A stretch of DNA of 64,000 nt from JAHBWV01 sp964588385. GTDB lineage: Bacteria; Planctomycetota; Phycisphaerae; Phycisphaerales; UBA1924. The stretch's first letter is position 1; each line of letters opens with the position of its first letter. The stretch spans positions 88,844 to 152,843 of the forward strand of contig CAZPPG010000001.1 of NCBI GenBank assembly GCA_964588385.1, in the 5' to 3' direction. The notes beneath the pieces are model-generated. The model had not been told where the DNA came from. It was given only the letters and a program-made list of their open reading frames with translations, and did not search any database. This document shows positions 60,369-64,000 of the stretch, in pieces. Made by a program: the position numbers and the translations under genes.

Positions 60369-61276
60369 ACACGACAGGCGCCCGCCACCGCGGCGACCAC
60401 AACCCCGATCCGGCGCGCCCCTGGACCGACGAAGACCTCGAACGCTTCGCCGACGGCGCCATGGACGAGCAGGAGGCCGACGCCCTCCGCGCCGCACTCC
60501 TGGCCGATCCGGAGATCCGCGCCGCCTTCACGCATCTTCAACGCACCGACGCGCTCGCCGCCGAGATGTTCCAAGGGCTCATGCGTGGCGACGCCTCCGC
60601 AACCTCTCATGCCATGGACCAGATCGCTCGCCAGACCCTCCGACGAGCCGCTCCCCGCGCTCTGGCCCTCGCCGCCGCGCTCGTTCTGCTCATCTCCGGC
60701 GCCTTTCTCTTCGGACGCCTCACCGCCCCCGCCGCGCCGTCTCAAACCCCCCACGCACCCCTCGCGCACGTGCCCACCCACACGAAAGCGCCCCCTTCTA
60801 CGCACACGCACACGCCTTCCGGCTCCGCCGCCGATGAACGTCCCGCCGTCCGCACCGTTCTCGAGATCCGCCTTCCAGCGACCGGACCCTCCCCGTCCGA
60901 ATCCGCGCTCGCGTCGAGGCCGGACCCTGCCCATCCCGCCTCTGGCGATCTTGCCACCACACCCGCCGATACACCCACACCCTCACCTTCACGCGAGCGC
61001 GCGATCCTCGCCCTCGGCCGCGCCATCCGCTCCGCGGAACGCGCCCGCGCCACGCTCGACGCGATGCCCGGCGAAGACCAGCTCGAGGCCTGCCGCATCT
61101 GGGCCCGCGACCCCTCGCTCCGCCCCGTCGCCTTCGAGCGTCTGGCCCGATTGCAGGACGACCCCGCCTACGCCGCCGAATGCGCCCGCATCGCCCACGC
61201 CATGAGCGAGGACAAGCACCTCCTCGCCTGGGCGCGCAGCCACAACCTCCGCACCACCACGCCCACCCACCAATGA
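60365..61276 (+). CDS. Membrane anti-sigma factor-like protein
   Basis: 303 residues starting at ATG 60365, overlapping the sigma factor stop (ATGA). Residues about 20-65 form an acidic helix bundle (DEDLERFADGAMDEQEADAL, then RAALLADPEIRAAF) of the type that binds sigma factors, though no zinc-finger Cys/His set is visible. A single membrane helix (ALALAAALVLLISGAFLFGR) follows at about residue 100, then a Pro/Ser/Thr-rich periplasmic stretch and a helical C-terminus. Position and layout support the role; it is not proven by motif. Confidence 0.75.
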   Translation: MNTTGARHRGDHNPDPARPWTDEDLERFADGAMDEQEADALRAALLADPEIRAAFTHLQRTDALAAEMFQGLMRGDASATSHAMDQIARQTLRRAAPRALALAAALVLLISGAFLFGRLTAPAAPSQTPHAPLAHVPTHTKAPPSTHTHTPSGSAADERPAVRTVLEIRLPATGPSPSESALASRPDPAHPASGDLATTPADTPTPSPSRERAILALGRAIRSAERARATLDAMPGEDQLEACRIWARDPSLRPVAFERLARLQDDPAYAAECARIAHAMSEDKHLLAWARSHNLRTTTPTHQ

Positions 61277-61316
61277 ACCATTGCCCGCTCCCGTCGCCCC
61301 CCCAAAGGAACACGCC

Positions 61317-62198
61317 ATGAACCTCAAGAACGCCCTGATCCTGATCACGCTTGGTCTGACAACAGCCGCCACCGCACGCGCCCAGTCCGATCAGGTCCTC
61401 CGCGTCTACGACGTCCGCGACCTCCGCGTCTACAGCGACCAGAGCTCGTACCTCATGATCTCACCCCACCTGATCATGAACGAGCGCGGGACCACCATCG
61501 AACTTGCAACCGCGGTCGAGCCCATCGAGACCGCAGCGGCCACCGACGTCCTCATGGAGATCGCCGGCGTCAGCGGCCTGGCCGCCTCCCGCCTCCAGGA
61601 CGGCATCTACATCGTCACCGGCGAAGAGAGCGGCCACCAGCAGCTCGTGACCGCGCTCGAGTCCTATCGCGCCGTCAACGGTGAACGCTTCATCGTGCAG
61701 CTCGAGGCCAGACTCGTCGTCGGAGCCGATGTCCCCGCCCCCGGACAGCTCGCCGGCCCGCCCGACGGAGAGTCCGTCTTCCGAAGCCACCAGACCGTCA
61801 GCGCACGCGCCGCCTCCGTCGTCAAAGCCACCACCACCGAGCAGTACGTCAGCGGCTGGGTTCCCGTCGTCAGCACCCAGGCCGTCGGATATCAGATCCA
61901 GTTCGGCACCGCCGAAGACGGCTTCACCGGCACTCTCGTCGTCGGCAGCGACAACGCCGCTGACAGCGCCAACGTCCAGCTCGCCGGCATCATCATCCGC
62001 AGCGACATCCACACAACCCCCGTCAAGCTCTCCGGTGATGAACTCCCGCTCAGCACCGTCCGCAGACAGGAGCGCGGCATCCAGTCATCCGTCGCCATCC
62101 CCCTCACCCAGCGATGCGTCATCGCCTCCGTCAGCGGCTTCGACCCCGACACCACCATCCTCATCACCGCGACCGTCACCCCCGCCCCGCGCAACTGA
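61317..62198 (+). CDS. Exported protein of unknown function
   Basis: 293 residues from ATG 61317, with AAAGGAA upstream. A signal peptide (NALILITLGLTTAATARAQ) is followed by VLRVYDVRDLRVYSDQSSYL and VLMEIAGVSGLAASRLQDGI, which recall the short N-terminal domains of secretins and similar periplasmic proteins. The C-terminal half is beta-rich (VGYQIQFGTAEDGFTGTLVV). It lies 40 bases after the anti-sigma gene and may be part of that regulon. A terminator follows. Function unknown. Confidence 0.75.
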   Translation: MNLKNALILITLGLTTAATARAQSDQVLRVYDVRDLRVYSDQSSYLMISPHLIMNERGTTIELATAVEPIETAAATDVLMEIAGVSGLAASRLQDGIYIVTGEESGHQQLVTALESYRAVNGERFIVQLEARLVVGADVPAPGQLAGPPDGESVFRSHQTVSARAASVVKATTTEQYVSGWVPVVSTQAVGYQIQFGTAEDGFTGTLVVGSDNAADSANVQLAGIIIRSDIHTTPVKLSGDELPLSTVRRQERGIQSSVAIPLTQRCVIASVSGFDPDTTILITATVTPAPRN

Positions 62199-62218
62199 CC
62201 ACCCGCGATCCCGAATCG

Positions 62219-62264
62219 GCCGCCCGAGCACCGGTGTTCTCCCACCACGCTCGGGCGGCTTCTT
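62219..62264 (+). terminator. Intrinsic terminator
   Basis: GCCGCCCGAGC (62219-62229) and GCTCGGGCGGC (62249-62259) form a perfect 11-bp stem with a 19-base loop and TTCTT tail, directly after the stop at 62198. It touches the 3' end of the convergent gene. Confidence 0.8.
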
Positions 62265-62265
62265 G

Positions 62266-63090
62266 TCAGAAGCCCGCAATCACCTCCGCCAGCTTCGCCC
62301 GCTGCGCCTCCGTCAGGTGCGCCGCCATCGCCAGAAACGCCAGCCCGTACTCCTTCTCGCTCATTCCTTCCGGATTCGCGCCCAGGAACGGCGCACACGC
62401 CTTCCGCACGCGCTCGGCCTGCTCCGCCTCCAGCGACAACTGCGCCAGCACGTACTCAAACGCGATCTGGCCAGACGCCTCCATCCGCTTGAACGACATC
62501 TCGATGTCACGCACAAACTGCTCACCCGCCCGCTTCGCCACGATCTCCGCGCGATTGGTCCGCCGCCCCTCCCGCTCCGCCTTGGCCCGAAGGTCCATCG
62601 CGAACGCCCGGTCATACGCATCGATCATCGATTCGAACACCCGCGCATTCTCCGCATCCAGCTCCGCCGCGATCGCCTCACGCACCGGCGGCTCATGCCG
62701 CAGCGGCTCAAAGTGCGACAGCAACTCAAACGACAGCCGCGCCGTCCGCAGCTTCTCCTCCGCCTTCTGTGCCGCATCGATCTCGATCGCCAGCATCAGA
62801 TTGCGTGAGAGCACCCGGTCAAAGAACGCCTGCCGCCTCGCCAGCACACCGTCCGCCCGCGCCCGCACATCCGCATCCAACTCCAAGAGCGAGAGCGCAA
62901 CCTCCTCCGGCGAAGACTCCAGCTCCCGCAGCGACCCGTCGTACCGCCACTCAACCAGCGAAGGCGCCCGTCCCTTCGTGATCTCCGGTCCCGCAAGCGC
63001 CGCGTCCGGCTCCGGCGGCTGACCCATCCCGAGCGACGACCCGCACACCCCCGCAACCAGCAGACACGCGCAGCTCAATCCGCGGCTCAT
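62266..63090 (-). CDS. Exported helical protein, unknown function
   Basis: 274 residues from ATG 63090, with GGGAG upstream. The leader LSCACLLVAGVCGSSLGMG is a signal peptide; Cys residues in it could make it a lipoprotein, but no clear lipobox is seen. The body is long amphipathic helices rich in Ala/Glu/Arg (LLELDADVRARADGVLARRQ, AFFDRVLSRNLMLAIEIDAA, EQAERVRKACAPFLG). No family recognised. It converges with the preceding exported-protein gene. Confidence 0.75.
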   Translation of the reverse strand: MSRGLSCACLLVAGVCGSSLGMGQPPEPDAALAGPEITKGRAPSLVEWRYDGSLRELESSPEEVALSLLELDADVRARADGVLARRQAFFDRVLSRNLMLAIEIDAAQKAEEKLRTARLSFELLSHFEPLRHEPPVREAIAAELDAENARVFESMIDAYDRAFAMDLRAKAEREGRRTNRAEIVAKRAGEQFVRDIEMSFKRMEASGQIAFEYVLAQLSLEAEQAERVRKACAPFLGANPEGMSEKEYGLAFLAMAAHLTEAQRAKLAEVIAGF

Positions 63091-63200
63091 GGCACATCTC
63101 CCGATCAGGGCCCCTCGCCCCCTGAACTCATTGGACCTCGCCATTCTCGCATTTCAGCCGGTCCAATGGAACCCGCTCTCTCCACATTCTGGCGCCCCGC

Positions 63201-64000
63201 TCAACCCCCACGCTCCGCGATCTCATCCAGAATCCCCAGCCCCCGCGCGATCGCCAGCTCAAAGTCCGGGCACGCGCTCATCGGCTCCAGCATCTCCCCC
63301 GTCCCCGCACGCCGCAACTGGTCGTACTGCTCGTGCGACACGCCCGCCAGCACCAGGTGCCGATCCTGCGCCTTGAAGAGCGCCAGCAGCGAGCGCAACT
63401 CGAACGCAGCGTCCCCATCCAGTTGCGTCACATCCGCCATATCCAGGATCACCACCCGAACCTCCGGCTCCAGCCGCTCGGCCCACGTCGTCATGTTCGG
63501 CAGACTGTGCATCTTCGCCCGCCCCGCCCCACGCCCCCCGAGCCCCCGCCCCTTTCGTGTCCCGTCCTGACGGATGTGATACACCCGCATCCCCCGCGGC
63601 AGATCCTGCCCCGCCCCATTCGCCACCAGGTCCGACGGCTCAATCGCCGCAATCGGCCGCAACGTATCCATCATCACGATCCACAGCAGGAATCCCACCG
63701 GCGGCAGCATCGCATACGACCCCGCATAATCAAACGCCAGCGTCCCGAGCGCGGCTCCGAACGCGAACGACCCCATGATCGATGCCAACAGCGCAAGCCG
63801 CCTCACCACCGGCTGCGCCAGCGTGTGCCTCACCCGCGACCGCACCCCCGGCTCCACCTTGGAGAGATCCCGCTCCCGCATCCACCAGAGAAAGTGCGCG
63901 ATCTCAATCCCCAGGTCCGTCAGCACGCCCGTCACGTGCGTCGTCCGCACCACGCCGCTGGAGATCCGCGTGATCGTCGCGTTCTGCAGGCCCATCGCCA
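63201..64000 (-). CDS. DUF1275 (YoaK-like) membrane protein fused to STAS domain, 5' end beyond window
   Basis: Partial gene: it continues past the right edge, and the Met at 63995 lies within the family's helix pattern, so it is probably internal. Visible residues start GLQNATITRISSGVVRTTHV with THVTGVLTDLGIEIAHFLWW, the DUF1275 signature. Two more helices follow (LALLASIMGSFAFGAALGTLA, MLPPVGFLLWIVMMD). The C-terminal ~95 residues are a STAS/anti-sigma antagonist fold (VRVVILDMADVTQLDGDAAF and LLALFKAQDRHLVLAGVS). DUF1275 proteins usually lack STAS, so this is a rare fusion. Transport or signalling role unknown. Confidence 0.82.
   Translation of the reverse strand, partial: AMGLQNATITRISSGVVRTTHVTGVLTDLGIEIAHFLWWMRERDLSKVEPGVRSRVRHTLAQPVVRRLALLASIMGSFAFGAALGTLAFDYAGSYAMLPPVGFLLWIVMMDTLRPIAAIEPSDLVANGAGQDLPRGMRVYHIRQDGTRKGRGLGGRGAGRAKMHSLPNMTTWAERLEPEVRVVILDMADVTQLDGDAAFELRSLLALFKAQDRHLVLAGVSHEQYDQLRRAGTGEMLEPMSACPDFELAIARGLGILDEIAERGG

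Overview
This 64 kb window is high-GC, gene-dense chromosomal DNA. It most likely comes from a planctomycete, probably of the Phycisphaerae type. That placement is an inference from three traits: secreted proteins ending in a short hydrophobic segment plus an Arg run (a PEP-CTERM-like sorting tail), several membrane proteins with a C-terminal CxxC-[AG]YD-CxxCG zinc ribbon, and a pseudopilin with a FTIVEL leader. No rRNA, tRNA, CRISPR array, transposase, integrase or phage gene was recognised, so this looks like core chromosome with some lineage-specific genes. All calls come from reading the translated sequence; no database search was possible.

Layout. 1-6 kb: an old-yellow-enzyme gene cut by the left edge, an FAD-dependent UDP-galactopyranose-mutase-like oxidoreductase, a LuxR-type regulator, the N-end-rule transferase aat and an unknown protein. 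6-11 kb: five tandem secreted PEP-CTERM-like proteins, most separated by strong GC-rich intrinsic terminators of related sequence. 11-18 kb: a NIF3/YqfO-type protein, a convergent pseudopilin-comEC pair (DNA uptake), a degenerate Sua5/YrdC domain fused to a low-molecular-weight phosphatase, and rpiB overlapping it by ATGA. 18-35 kb: a 1425-residue PQQ-propeller-like exported protein, small membrane proteins and lipoproteins, a coiled-coil membrane protein, an LpxL-type acyltransferase, a receiver-only response regulator, a cysteine-less FmdB-like protein, an O-antigen-ligase-like protein, a coiled-coil membrane protein with a solute-binding protein, a sulfotransferase-like protein and truA. 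35-44 kb: leuS (unusually long), a nucleotidyltransferase-kinase of HldE type with reversed domain order, a family 2 glycosyltransferase, and a coupled pabB-Nudix pair that points to folate synthesis. 44-55 kb: ppdK with a histone-like Lys-rich N-terminal tail, another PEP-CTERM-like protein, thrC, two overlapping zinc-ribbon membrane proteins, a non-coding stretch of about 840 bases with two terminators, and carB. 55-64 kb: a trehalose operon (otsA, then an OtsB-GH15 fusion), an ECF sigma/anti-sigma/exported-protein cluster, an exported helical protein, and a DUF1275-STAS fusion cut by the right edge.

The most unusual signal is a set of short purine/pyrimidine-biased repeats. One is an inverted-repeat element near 33.1 kb. 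Another is a GAGG/CGCGGAG-rich stretch near 35.4 kb. The third is an 8-base-period GTGACNNN repeat near 40.7 kb that forms inverted arms and appears to supply the start codon and N-terminus of a glycosyltransferase. A related octamer run lies in frame inside carB near 53.2 kb.

Genes that probably work together: pseudopilin with comEC (transformation), the Sua5-phosphatase fusion with rpiB (same order as ywlC-ywlE-ywlF in Bacillus), pabB with the Nudix hydrolase (folate), otsA with otsB-GH15 (trehalose), sigma factor with anti-sigma factor, and the HldE-like enzyme, glycosyltransferase, O-antigen ligase and LpxL-like acyltransferase as envelope glycolipid functions.
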